A stretch of 64,000 nt of DNA, taken from Malaya genurostris. Taxonomy: Eukaryota > Arthropoda > Insecta > Diptera > Culicidae. Below, piece after piece: positions 41,923 to 52,857 of this stretch. Both the position numbers and the translations under genes were made by a program. The stretch is from contig NC_080571.1 of assembly GCF_030247185.1 (NCBI RefSeq), forward strand, positions 9,342,501-9,406,500, written 5' to 3'. The number at the start of each line of letters is the position of its first letter. Position 1 is the stretch's first letter. Below the pieces are notes generated by a model. The model worked only from the letters and a program-made list of their open reading frames with translations. It searched no databases and had not been told where the DNA came from.

Positions 41923-44900
41923 TTTACCACTGAGAATCGAAGATATGATCATTGTGCTTCAGTGGAATTGCAGAAGTATCATCCCAAAACTTGATTCTTT
42001 CAAACACTTAATACATACTCATAATTGCGATGTATTCTCCTTGAGTGAAACTTGGCTTACTTCTAACATCAACCTCGACTTCCATAATTTTAACATAATC
42101 CGCCTGGACCGAGAAGACTCTTATGGAGGGGTACTTTTAGGGATTAAAAAGTGCTATTCATTTTATCGTATTAACCTCCCCTCGACACCGGGAATTGAAG
42201 TTGTTGCTTGCCAAATTAATATTAAAGGCAAAGATCTATGTATAGCTTCTATCTACATTCCTCCCAGAGTCTCGATAGGGCATCGTCGGCTTGCAGACAT
42301 CATAGAACTTCTTCCTTCACCGCGGCTGGTTTTAGGGGACTTTAACTCGCATGGTACAGGATGGGGCTGCTTATATGATGATAATCGTTCTTCGTTAATT
42401 CAAGATCTGTGTGACAACTTCAATTTGACAATTCTAAACACGGGAGAAATGACACGGAACCCTAGACCACCAGCACAACCAAGTGCGCTGGATTTATCCC
42501 TTTGCTCGACTTCGCTACAGTTAGATTGCAAGTGGAAGGTAATCTGTGATCCTCACGGTAGCGATCACTTGCCGATCATAGTTTCTATCACCAACCGTGG
42601 AAGACCATCGGAAACAATCAATGTTTCGTACGATTTCACACGAAACATTGATTGGAAACGTTACGCGAGCTCGATGTCTGAGAAACTGGAAACATCACAG
42701 GAGCTTCCTCCGGAGGAAGAGTATACATTTTTGGCTGGCTTGATTCTTGACACCGCAATTCAAGCTCAGACGAAACGAGTACCTAGCGCGCAAACTAGTA
42801 TGCGTTCTCCCAACCCATGGTGGAACAAAGAGTGCTCAGAGCTGAAAACGAAAAAAGCTTCAGCCTTCATCTCGTTTAGAAGGAACGGAACTCCAGATAA
42901 TTATCGGAAATACGCGGCGTTAGAATTTCAAATGAAAAGTCTGATTAAAGCTAAGAAACGCGGTTACTGGCGAAGGTTTGTTGACGGATTAACGAGAGAA
43001 ACAGCAATGAGCACTCTTTGGAATACGGCCCGTCGCATGCGCAATCGAAATCACGCGAACGAAAGCGAGGAATATTCTAACCGCTGGATATTTGATTTCG
43101 CTAAGAAAGTATGTCCTGATTCTGTTCCGGAACAGAAGATATCCCGCGTCGCGACATTGAATACAAACGAAACACCGTTTTCGATGGTAGAGTTCTCACT
43201 TGCGCTCTTGTCGTGTAACAATAGAGCCCCGGGGTTAGACAGAATTAAATTCAACTTGTTGAAAAATCTGCCCGACTCTGCCAAAAGGCGCTTGTTGAGT
43301 TTATTCAACAAGTTCCTCGAGGGTAATATTGTCCCACACGAATGGAGAGAAGTGAGAGTTATTACTATTCAAAAACCTGGAAAACCAGCCTCCGATCACA
43401 ATTCGTATCGGCCGATTGCTATGCTTTCCTGTATTCGGAAATTGTTGGAGAAAATGATTCTCTTCCGTCTAGACAATTGGGTCGAAACAAATGGATTGCT
43501 TTCAGGTACACAATTTGGGTTCCGGAGGGGCAAAGGAACGAACGATTGTCTAGCGTTGCTCTCAACAGAAATTCAAATGGCATTTGCTCGTAAAGAACAA
43601 ATGGCATCAGTTTTCCTCGACATCAAGGGGGCATTCGATTCAGTTTCCATTAACGTTCTATCTGAGAAGTTGCATCAGCATGGTCTTTCACCAGTTTTGA
43701 ACAACTTTTTATATAATCTATTGTCCGAGAAACACATGCATTTTGAGCATGGTGATTTGACGACAAAGCGATTCAGTTACATGGGTCTTCCTCAGGGCTC
43801 ATGCTTAAGCCCCCTTTTATACAACTTTTACGTAAATAACATTGATGAATGTATCAACACATCTTGCACGCTAAGACAACTTGCCGACGACAGTGTTGTG
43901 TCTATTATAGGACCCAAAGCTGCCGATCTCCAAGGACCATTGCAAGATACCCTCGACAACTTGTCGACATGGGCTTTTCAAATGGGTATCGAGTTCTCTA
44001 CGGAGAAAACTGAGCTGGTTGTATTTTCAAGGAAGCGAGAACCTGCGCAATTACAGCTTCAACTAGGGGGTGAAACCATAGCTCAGGTTTTCACATTTAA
44101 ATATCTCGGGGTCTGGTTCGATTCCAAAGGTACCTGGGGATGTCACATTAGGTATTTGAAACGAAAATGCCTACAGAGAATCAATTTCCTTCGTACAATA
44201 ACCGGAACTTGGTGGGGCTCTCACCCAGGAGACCTGATCAGGTTGTACAAAACGACGATATTGTCAGTAATGGAATATGGATGTTTCTGTTTCCGCTCCG
44301 CTACGAATATTCATTTCATTAAACTGGAAAGAATTCAGTATCGTTGTTTACGTATTGCCTTGGGTTGCATGCAATCAACCCATACGATGAGTCTTGAAGT
44401 GCTGGCGGGCGTCTTACCGTTGAAAAACAGGTTCTGGGATCTCTCATATCGACTGCTAATCCGATGCGACATTTTGAATCCGATGGTGATAGAAAACTTT
44501 GAAAAGCTCGTCGAGCTTAATTCACAAACCCGTTTTATGTCCTTGTATTTTGACTACATGGCTCAGAATATAAATCCTTCTTCGTTTGTTCCCAATCGTG
44601 TTCATTTTGTGGATACTTCTAATTCTACTGTGTTTTTCGACACATCCATGAAAGAGGAAATTCGTGGAATCCCGGATCCTGTACGCCCTCAAGAGATCCC
44701 AAAAATTTTTAATAATAAATTTAAAGAAGTCGACTGTAATAAAATGTTTTACACTGACGGATCATATCTAGACGGGTCCACTGGCTTCGGTATATTCAAT
44801 GTAAATTTCACCGCTTCCTATAAACTCAGTGATCCAGCTTCAGTTTACGTCGCAGAACTAGCTGCAATTCAGTATACCCTTGAGATCATTGACACTCTGC

Positions 44901-45594
44901 CCACAGATCACTACTTCATTGTATCGGACAGTCTCAGTTCCATTGAGGCTCTCCGTTCAGTGAAGCCTGGAAAGCACTCACCGTATTTCCTGGGGAAAAT
45001 ACGGGAACAATTGAGTGCTTTATCTGCAAAATCATACCAGATTACCTTGGTTTGGGTCCCCTCACATTGTTCCATACGGGGCAATGAGAGGGCGGACTCG
45101 TTAGCCAAGTGGGGGCACTAGAAGGTGATATCTATGAAAGACCAATCTGCTTCAATGAATTTTTCAGTTGCTGTCGTCAGAAAACTCTAGCTAGCTGGCA
45201 GAATACATGGAATAGTGGAACTCTGGGACGATGGTTACACTCAATAATCCCACAGGTATCGACGAAAGCTTGGTTCCGGGGGTTGGACGTGAGCCGAGAC
45301 TTTATTCGTGTAATGTCAAGGCTCATGTCTAATCATTATATGTTCAGCGCGCATCTCCGTCGTGTGGGGCTCGCTGAGAGTGGTGTCTGCGTTTGCGGTG
45401 AGGGTTATCATGACATCGAACATGTTGTTTGGACATGTGTCGAGTATTGTGATGCCAGGTCCCAACTCATAGGTTCCCTTCGGGCCCGAGGTATACCACC
45501 CTTCGTACCAGTCCGCGACGTCTTGGCAACTCGAAATCTTCCTTATATGACTCTCATCTATAACTTCTTGAAAACTATCAATGCTCAAATTTAG
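41915..45594 (+). pseudogene. LINE ORF2 with a single frameshift near its 3' end
   Basis: The ATG at 41915 overlaps the ORF1 stop. Frame 1 runs to a TAG at 45121 (1068 codons) and includes endonuclease (QWNCRS, GDFNSHG, GSDHLPI), reverse transcriptase (FLDIKGAFDSV, GLPQGSCLSPLLYNFYVN, LADD near residue 658) and RNase H (FYTDGS, ELAAIQ, VSDSLS, ERADSLAK). Copy A continues past this point in one frame; here a lost base in the tgggggcac stretch near 45112 moves the last 160 codons to another frame (45109-45594). Those keep the C-terminal knuckle CVCGEGYHDIEHVVWTC. All catalytic residues precede the lesion, so partial function is possible, but the C-terminal zinc knuckle is lost. Confidence 0.9.
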
Positions 45595-46059
45595 TGCTCT
45601 CCCTATCTCTTTCTCGTCTACAGCTCTACCGCACTCTTCTTTACGTTGCTGGAAGTATGGCCTGTGTAAACGATGCTTCGGAGCATGCACCTGCCTTGAA
45701 CTGACTGAGTTGCTGGAAGCTACCCAAAAACGTCACATCAACGTCAGAACACACCAACGAAGCATCCCAATCCAGAATAATCTCTTCATTGCTACAAGCT
45801 GAAAAACATGAAGATTCATCGAACGCAAAATGTGTCTAAAAGATGTATGCCACAAACCAATGATGTATTCAAATTTCAATTCAATACTGTGTAGGTCCCA
45901 CCCTCCCTATGTCCCCTTACTAACTGGGGAGTATGCCGCCCCGTAATACGGCATCCCTTTCTCTCTCCCTAACAACAAGACAATCGGCCACGTTAAGCTA
46001 AAGCAAATGAGCCTAATAAAAATTTTATTTGAAAAAAAAAAAAAAACCCCTAAGTCTAG

Positions 46060-46884
46060 TGTTAATTTCTCTGCAAATTTCTGATGTTTCCAGATTAAGT
46101 GCAGTTCCCTGAATTTACAATTTTCTGTCGGGACTCGTCAAAATGCAAAAAAAAAACTTTCTGATTCTATGTACGGAAAAACGAACCGAGACCGGTTGCG
46201 TACACATTTAAAACCGATATCATCTTTTCATCGAAACGTCGAATTAGATAGGCCACACGAAATTTTACTGATTGTTCAGTAAGCCACATGCGCGTGTCTA
46301 CCTGTATGTTGGCATAATATATTACTGAATCTGTCAGTAAACAACAAGTATACCGAAATCAGCAAATCCGTTTGCTGGGATCTCGAAAAATGTGTTATCT
46401 TTTACTGAAAAACGTCGAGACATTTGTCATCTAATGTCACCTGTCAATTCTTCATTAGTACCACGTCGCCATATCTCGTGGAGCTGGAAAATATATGTGA
46501 ATTGAACAAAGGAAAAAGATTTCAGTAAGTGATAAGTATTTCTAAAAATAATAAAACAACATCCTTCCTACGCTCCATTAGTGATGACTCGGTAATTCAT
46601 GATTTGATTTGGAAGTTCAAAGTTCAATTTGGAAAACAAAGTAAACAAATCTTACGGTGGTGGTGAACTCAATCCGTGTGCGTTCTCTATCGCCATCTGT
46701 TCGCCTTGCATATTATATGTCGTATGAACGTGATAGATATGGTATTGTAAGAGAACACATATCCAACAGGTGACGCTAATCGAGACCACATATTTTCGTA
46801 CTAAGCATACTATATTGATGTTTTGTTTAATGTTAATATGATCAACTGAACATCTTTGGGTTGCGAATATACAAAAAAAACGTG
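46060..46884. other. Intergenic, no recognised gene
   Basis: Short tttactga / ttcagtaa words recur at 46265-46420 and may be remnants of an inverted-repeat element. Otherwise nothing is seen. Confidence 0.4.
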
Positions 46885-46920
46885 ATTAATCCACCTAACA
46901 GTGAGATGATACCTTTTTTA
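46885..46920. repeat. Interspersed repeat family D, short copy
   Basis: taatccacctaacagtgaga followed by tgatacctttt matches 54407-54442. It is probably the conserved end of a dispersed element. Confidence 0.5.
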
Positions 46921-47307
46921 TCAATCCGCATGTGTTTTTTGCATGGATATTCTTCGGTGTTTTAGTTCTCATGACATTATTTTAATTATCGTTGTTCTAA
47001 ACGGCAAATTGAGATTCATTAACGTGTGACAATCGATTGAACATTCCATGAGATGTCGAAGTAAGTTCCACTTTAGAGTTTTTCGTCATTATTTATGGTA
47101 CTTCCAGAGCCGGTATTCAAGAACTAGCATAGCCCAAAATGATTAAAGCTTGCTTCATTTAAAATTTAGAACAAACTTTTGCTCATATTGTGGTACTCCT
47201 GGTGGACGGATTTGGAAGTTCTTGGCGCCCACGTGTCGGGAATTTTGTCAGCTTCACGTATGATTTTTGACATTCCGTAAATCGACTGTACTTTGTAAAC
47301 AATCAAC
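46921..47307. other. 5' flank of the DD37E-like relic
   Basis: No gene. The 5' terminal repeat of the transposon starting near 47300 is expected here; a gaacaaac string at 47169 weakly mirrors ctttgttcc at 49323. Confidence 0.35.
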
Positions 47308-47704
47308 ATGGAAGCCGAAAGAAGGGAAAAAATTATTTTGTTATTTGGAAAATCCATTGTGGTCTACATCTAGGCTAGCTAAACAGCTGAAATTGCCCAG
47401 AAAAACCGTATGGCGCGTTATAAAACGGTATAAGGAAACATTTACGACGATTCGGAAGCCTCAAGCCAATAATCGGAGTGGAACTGTCGACCGAAAACTG
47501 CGTGGTAAGATTTTTAAGACGATTAAGAGGAATCCTAATCGTCTTAAAAATCTTAATTTGGTAATTTGGCCAGAAAATTCGGTGCTGACCGTAGTACCGT
47601 GAGGAGAACTCGACTCCGGGAAGGAATCAAGTCGTATCGAGCTAGCAAACAGCCAAATCGGACCATAAAACAGAATAGTATGGTCAAAATTCGTGCTCGG
47701 AAAC

Positions 47705-48637
47705 TAAAAGGTGATTTTTTTGAGGTTAGGATTTTCATGCATTAGTATTTGCTCAGATTTTTTGAGGTTATGATTTTCATGCATTATTATTTGCTCAGTA
47801 TGCTCTGACATTTCATCATGAATAGACTTACTAACGAGCAACGCTTGCAAATCATTGAATGGGCCCTGGAAAAGTTGGCAGAAAATCCGCTTTTTTATCG
47901 ACAAATTTTGTTCAGCGATGAGGCTCATTTCTGGTTGAATGGCTACGTAAATAAGCAAAATTGCCGCATTTGGAGTGAAGAGCAACCAGAAGCCGTTCAA
48001 GAACTGCCCATGCATCCCGAAAAATGCACTGTTTGGTGTGGTTTGTACGCTGGTGGAATCATTGGACCGTATTTTTTCAAAGATGCTGTTGGACGCAACG
48101 TTACAGTGAATGGCGATCGCTATCGTTCGATGCTAACAAACTTTTTGTTGCCAAAAATGGAAGAACTGAACTTGGTTGACATGTGGTTTCAACAAGATGG
48201 CGCTACATGCCACACAGCTCGCGATTCTATGGCCATTTTGAGGGAAAACTTCGGAGAACAATTCATCTCAAGAAATGGACCGGTAAGTTGGCCACCAAGA
48301 TCATGCGATTTGACGCCTTTAGACTATTTTTTGTGGGGCTACGTCAAGTCTAAAGTCTACAGAAATAAGCCAGTAACTATTCCAGCTTTGGAAGACAACA
48401 TTTCCGAAGAAATTCGGGCTATTCCGGCCGAAATGCTCGAAAAAGTTGCCCAAAATTGGACTTTCCGAATGGACCACCTAAGACGCAGCCGCGGTCAACA
48501 TTTAAATGAAATTATCTTCAAAAAGTAAATGTCATGTACCAATCTAACGTTTAAAATAAAGAACCGATGAGATTTTGCAAATTTTATGCGTTTTATTGTT
48601 TAAAAAAGTTCTCAAGCTCTTAAAAAATCACCCTGTA
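47705..48637 (+). mobile_element. DD41D-type Tc1/mariner element inserted at TA
   Basis: The 929-bp element (47707-48635) has ends aaaggtgattttttt and, inverted, cagggtgattttttaaga, and is flanked by TA (47705-47706 and 48636-48637). The host reading frame is restored exactly when the element and one TA are ignored, which fixes the boundaries. Near its 5' end a 42-bp segment (gaggttaggattttcatgca...) is duplicated in tandem (47722 and 47764). Confidence 0.92.
47818..48528 (+). CDS. DD41D-type transposase, N-terminal region deleted in frame
   Basis: The 236-codon frame starts MNRLTNEQRLQIIEWALEKL and soon enters the catalytic domain: ILFSDEAHFWLNGYVNKQNC (first Asp), MWFQQDGATCHTARD (second Asp) and WPPRSCDLTPLDYFLWGYVK, whose final Asp is 41 residues from the second, hence DD41D-like. 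Full-length relatives are about 340 residues, so roughly 100 residues with most of the HTH DNA-binding region are missing without a frameshift. The catalytic triad is intact. It may be a nonautonomous but still translatable derivative. Related fragment at 14850-15005. Confidence 0.85.
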   Translation: MNRLTNEQRLQIIEWALEKLAENPLFYRQILFSDEAHFWLNGYVNKQNCRIWSEEQPEAVQELPMHPEKCTVWCGLYAGGIIGPYFFKDAVGRNVTVNGDRYRSMLTNFLLPKMEELNLVDMWFQQDGATCHTARDSMAILRENFGEQFISRNGPVSWPPRSCDLTPLDYFLWGYVKSKVYRNKPVTIPALEDNISEEIRAIPAEMLEKVAQNWTFRMDHLRRSRGQHLNEIIFKK

Positions 48638-49222
48638 TATGACCAGGTGCTGACCAAGTTCGACGGGTGTCTTCTGATGGACGATGAAGCCTATGTCAAG
48701 GCTGACTTCGGGCAAATCCCAGGTCAAAAATTTTACTTGACAACGGCTCGGGGGAATGTTCCAGCCAAATTCAAATTTGTTTTTGCCGACGAATTTTCAA
48801 AAAAAAATTATGATTTGGCAGGGCATTTACAGCTGGTGCAAAAAACGAAAGTTTTCGTTACAAATAAGACAATGATATCGGAACTATACCAAAAAGAGTC
48901 TCTCCAAAAACGAATTTTGCCGTTTTGGGTAAATTTAGCAAGCTGTCTTTACAGCAAAGTCCTTCAAGAATGGTACGCAGAGAAAGGAATCCAGTTTGTT
49001 CCGAAAAACCTTAACCCACCCAACTGCCCCCAGTTCCGCCTTATTGAGAAATACTGGACAATCATGAAGAGGAGACTCAAGGCAAAGGGAAAGGTTGTCA
49101 TCAATCAGATGACGACCTGGTGGAATAGGATAGCTAAAACGGTGGACGAAGAAGGTGTGCGCTGCCTAATGAGCCGTGTTACAGGAAAAATTCGAGAATT
49201 CCTTCGAAACCGTGACGAATAA

Positions 49223-49617
49223 TTTTATCCGTATTTTTTCTTAAAACTATGAAGAAAACGCTACATTTGTAAAAAAAAGATCTTGAATTGAATAATAAAT
49301 AACTGAAATACAGGCAATTGTCTTTGTTCCAATTCTATCTGAAGTATGACTTTAGTATGGCCATAAATTATCACGCCAAACAATTTACATCTTCTATACC
49401 TGTATGAATTTTAAAAACTAATAATCCTGTAATTCCAGAATCGGATAAAATTCACCAATTTTGTATGGGACCGTAAGTCCATTAAATTGAATTTTTGTTT
49501 TTGAAGTTCGATTTGACCTTTTTGAGAAAATGATTGAGCTTTGAGAAACGACGAGACCCAACAAACCTAAATAATTTATGTAAAATGTACATTTTTATAT
49601 TAAGCACCCTGTATCTC
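49223..49617. other. 3' flank of the DD37E-like relic
   Basis: AT-rich, includes aataaataactg near 49290; no gene seen. Confidence 0.4.
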
Positions 49618-49925
49618 CTAAACTGGAAGTCGGATCTGACTAAAAAGTAAGATGTTTTATAGGATTTTAAGACCTCTCATTCGAATCATAGATGGTTCTT
49701 AGATTTCATTTGAATCGTAGATCGGTTGAGTCATCTACGAGAAAAATGAGTTACACAGTTTTAATTTCGTTTCACATATCATTCTGTAGTTCTGGAACCA
49801 GAGGTTGGAACCAAACATAATTCAGGAACATTGTTTGGGAGTATACGACTTTTCATATGAATCTGAGTTTGTAGAAAACGGTTGAGTCATCTCCGAAAAA
49901 ATTGAGTGAAATTATTTGTCACACA
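49618..49925. repeat. Interspersed repeat family C, long copy
   Basis: Contains ctaaactggaagtcggatct, tttcatttgaatcgtagatc, cggttgagtcatctacgaga, then a second similar half with cttttcatatgaatctgagt and tttgtcacaca. It resembles 56213-56365 and, weakly, 9760-9860. Two half-units about 170 bp apart suggest an internal duplication. Confidence 0.6.
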
Positions 49926-50062
49926 CGCATTTGCTGATCTCGACGAACTGAGTCGAATAGTATATGGGAGTTATGTTTTTCCATCATTTATTACTGTAAG
50001 TAGTTTGTATAAAAATAATTATGGAATTACTTTCAACTTGAAAATGCTGCCATCATCTAGTT

Positions 50063-50975
50063 TACCAGATCGGCTGAAAAGTTCGTATCGTTTCTATGAG
50101 AGGGCGCCACTAGAATTAAATCCATACCATTTTCAGTTAGTACCAACCTTCAAAAGATACGTGTATAAATTTGACAGCTGTCTGATTATTAGTTTGTGAG
50201 ATATTGCATTTTGAGTGAAGCTACTTTTGTTATTGTGAAAAAAATGGAAAAAAAGGAATTTCGTGTGCTGATGAAACACTACTTTTTGATGAAAAAAAGT
50301 GCCGCCGATACCAAAAAATCGCTTGATGATTGTTATCCAGACTCTGCACCGGGCGAAGCAACAATTCGTAAGTGGTTTGCAAAATTTCGTACTGGTCATA
50401 TGAGCACCGAAGACGATGAACGCAGTGGACGTCCAGAAGGTGCTGTTACCGATGAAAACGTGAAAAAAATCCACAAAATGATTTTCAATGACCGTAAAGT
50501 GAAGTTGATCGAGATAGCTGACACCCTAAACATATCAAAGGAACGTGTTGGACATATTATTCACGAATATTTGGATATGAGAAAGCTTTGTGCAAAATGG
50601 GTGCCGCGTGAGCTCACAATCGATCAAAAACAACAACGAAAAACCATGCTGAAATTGAACGAATTGGGCTTCGATTTGCTCCCTCATCCACCGTATTTTC
50701 CAGATTTGGCCCCCAGTGACTTTTTCCTGTTCTCAGACCTCAAGAGAACGCTCGCTGGTAAAAAATTTAGAAGCAATGAAGAGGTAATCGCTGAAACTGA
50801 GGCCTATTTTGAGGCAAAGGACAAATCATACTACAAAAATGGTATCGAAAAGTTGGAAGATCGCTATAATCGCTGTATCGCCTCTGATGGCAATTATGTT
50901 GAATAACAAAAACGAATTTTGGCAAAAAAATGTGTGTTTCTATTAAACGATACGAACTTTTCAGCCGAGCTGTTA
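50063..50975 (+). mobile_element. mariner element with about 29-bp terminal repeats, internally deleted
   Basis: The element (50065-50973, 909 bp) is flanked by TA at 50063-50064 and 50974-50975. Both ends carry tcggctgaaaagttcgtatc in inverted orientation. The usual length is about 1.3 kb; the internal deletion removes part of the transposase gene. Confidence 0.93.
50244..50906 (+). pseudogene. mariner transposase lacking the catalytic core
   Basis: An open frame of 220 codons from the ATG at 50244: MEKKEFRVLMKHYFLMKKSA, then KWFAKFRTGHMSTEDDERSG (linker), EIADTLNISKERVGHIIHEY (second HTH), and KWVPRELTIDQKQQR. It then jumps in frame to NELGFDLLPHPPYFPDLAPS and DFFLFSDLKRTLAGK. About 120 residues with the first two catalytic Asp are missing; the third (PDLAPSD) remains. 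The frame is otherwise uninterrupted, suggesting recent amplification as a deletion derivative. A DNA-binding-only product could in principle compete with active mariner copies; this is inference. Confidence 0.88.
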
Positions 50976-51042
50976 CATGTCATATTCGAACGAATATGTT
51001 GCCAAAAACAAACCGTGCTAAAATCGGTCCGAGGCGAAATGT

Positions 51043-52469
51043 CATGAAAAAAGATGCTGTACACATTCTTTTTGGTTACAGGGCTTTGGAACAGTAACCC
51101 TATAGACTATGTCTATAGCCACACTCGCTTGTGGTCTCAAACGGTTACCTGGGATGAGTATTTACTAGCTCCTAGTGACCTTACTCTCACATGCAGTTTT
51201 CCTTTCAAAACATTCAATGTGCGCTATCCTTCTCGTGAAGAATGGTTGACTGGTTATTTGGAACGACAACTTGATGAACACATAGTTTGTTATATGGACG
51301 GTTCACTGTTGGATGGTCGTGCTGGTGCTGGTGTCTACTGTCGTGAAATGAGGCTAAAGCAGTCTCATTCACTTGGTAGATACTGTACTGTGTTCCAAGC
51401 AGAAATCTACGCGATTCTGTGTGGAATACAATCGGCGCTTCAACAGAGGATCTGTGGTAAACGAATTTATTTTTGTTCCGACAGTCAGGCAGCTTTAAAA
51501 GCACTCAGTTCGAATGATTCACGGTTGAGTCTAGTGATCGCATATCGAGCTCAAATTGAAGACCGCAGCATTTCAAATGCTGTTTACTTCTTATGGGTAC
51601 CCAGCCATTCTGTTATTACTGGAAATAAATGGGGTGATGAGTAGGCTAGAGCTGGTTAAACGAATGATTTCGTTGGTCCTGAACCAGCTTTACCACTTTC
51701 AACTAGTTGTATAAAGCACAAGATTCGTTCTTGGACTGCATCCAAACATACCAGCTACTGGCGAAGCTTGCAAACTTGCGCTCAGACAAAAGCATTTTTA
51801 CCAGATTTAAATCTAAAAATGTCAAAGTGTCTACTGAATTATTCCAAGCATCATTGCAGTATTCTGGCCAGAGCTCTGACTGGACATTGCAAACTCAATT
51901 ATCACATGGCTACTATTCAACGTGCTGAGTATTATTCGTGTGATTTGTGTGAATGCGATTACGGTACTTCACATCAACTGATATGTAACTGTCCCATATT
52001 GATGCAACTACGTATCCCGGTGTTTGGTTCTCCGTACATGGTTGAGTCTGCGTATGAGGAGCTAAAATTAAAGGATATTCTATCGTTTCTCACCCAATGT
52101 AGTAAGGAGCTATAGTCAAAAGGGTTCATCGTTCTTCCTGGAACAATGATTATTCCATACATGCTGCGAATCGTTCTGCATTCTTCCGGGAATGCAGAAT
52201 GGTGTCGCTTTTGTAAAATCCTCTCGGGGTTGGAGGTTTTATTAACTGTGCATTTTGGCACCTGCGGATCGTTCAGCATCCTTTCGGAGATGCAGAACGA
52301 TTTGTGCTGTTTTCCCACCTCACCCACTTCACAATTCCCTTCCATGTCCCTTTTATCCCTCCCTTCCCATCAGGAAATTGATGAGAACCTACGGCAAGGC
52401 ACAAATCTCCAAATAACTAGGGGAACGTGCCACTTGAGTCAATTAGTTCTGATTCTTGATTCCATGAAA
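51043..52469 (+). mobile_element. LINE 3' fragment with RNase H domain
   Basis: A 5'-truncated LINE piece from about 51050 to 52462. It has no reverse transcriptase, only the RNase H-like domain, the C-terminal region and the 3' UTR, which ends in gttctgattcttgattc-type repeats rather than poly(A). A possible short target duplication, catgaaa, lies at 51043-51049 and 52463-52469. The last 66 bp recur as a separate insertion at 57414-57479. It belongs to a different family from copies A and B. Confidence 0.78.
51054..52115 (+). pseudogene. RNase H and C-terminal part of a LINE ORF2
   Basis: Frame one (51054-51644) shows an RNase H fold: VCYMDGSLLDGRAGAGVYC (first Asp), VFQAEIYAILCGIQ (Glu), IYFCSDSQAALKALSS (Asp) and YFLWVPSHSVITGNKWGDE, where the usual N-E-x-A-D is altered to NKWGDE, followed by a stop. 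The remainder (to 52115) needs two more frames and includes HMATIQRAEYYSCDLCECDY, then HQLICNCPIL, the C-terminal Cys/His segment. It is a dead remnant. Confidence 0.8.
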
Positions 52470-52857
52470 GCATGTATTTTCCTTGCTACCTTGGACTACT
52501 ATTCCATTGTAATTAAAAAACTTGCGGCTCGTTATGAATTTCAAATCGTATATACTACACACAAGTTATATCCTCATGATTGATCTATGTTATAAGTGTA
52601 TTCTTGAGTTTCATTATTCTCTTGCAAACATTTTGCATTTACAATGAACCAGGGAATCGGGTAGACTTTTTCTCCCACTTATTGGGACTAGTCTCCCATT
52701 GAACAATGATTATTGCGACATATTAGAGCATCATATCATACATACCATACAAATGAAATGTAGGCAAATTAGAACCCAACTATAAGCAGTTTCTGGGATT
52801 CCAATTGTGTTATGACGACTACACAAATATCACATCAAATGAAAAAATGAGACTTAC
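52470..52857. other. DNA between the LINE fragment and GR gene 4
   Basis: No exon of the GR type was found here although GR4 needs two more 3' exons. Otherwise AT-rich. Confidence 0.4.

Larger units (their letters stand above)
40007..46059 (+). mobile_element. I-group LINE copy B, full length with target-site duplication
   Basis: The element runs from 40020 to a poly(A) tail ending about 46046. The 13-bp direct repeat aacccctaagtct lies at 40007-40019 and 46047-46059; its first two bases are ambiguous with the tail. It has a 5' UTR of about 440 bp (40020-40461), ORF1, an overlapping ORF2, and a 3' UTR of about 440 bp with AATAAA at 46015. Intact target repeats, a clean tail and only one frame lesion indicate a young insertion. 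It landed at the head of a SINE-A fragment. Confidence 0.95.
47308..49222 (+). pseudogene. Second DD37E-type transposase relic, interrupted by a DD41D element
   Basis: An ATG at 47308 opens MEAERREKIILLFG, and a frameshift then leads to the HTH part (SRLAKQLKLPRKTVWRVIKR). Both parts of the catalytic domain resume after an inserted element (47707-48635). The join reads RKL then YDQVLTKFDGCLLMDDEAYVK in one frame if one TA is discounted. The Glu block is PPNCPQFRLIEKYWTIMKR, with 37 residues to the position of the second catalytic acid. That position is Asn (FWVNLASC) instead of Asp, so the enzyme is dead. It is a different lineage from the four DD37E copies described above. Element ends were not resolved. 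Confidence 0.85.
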
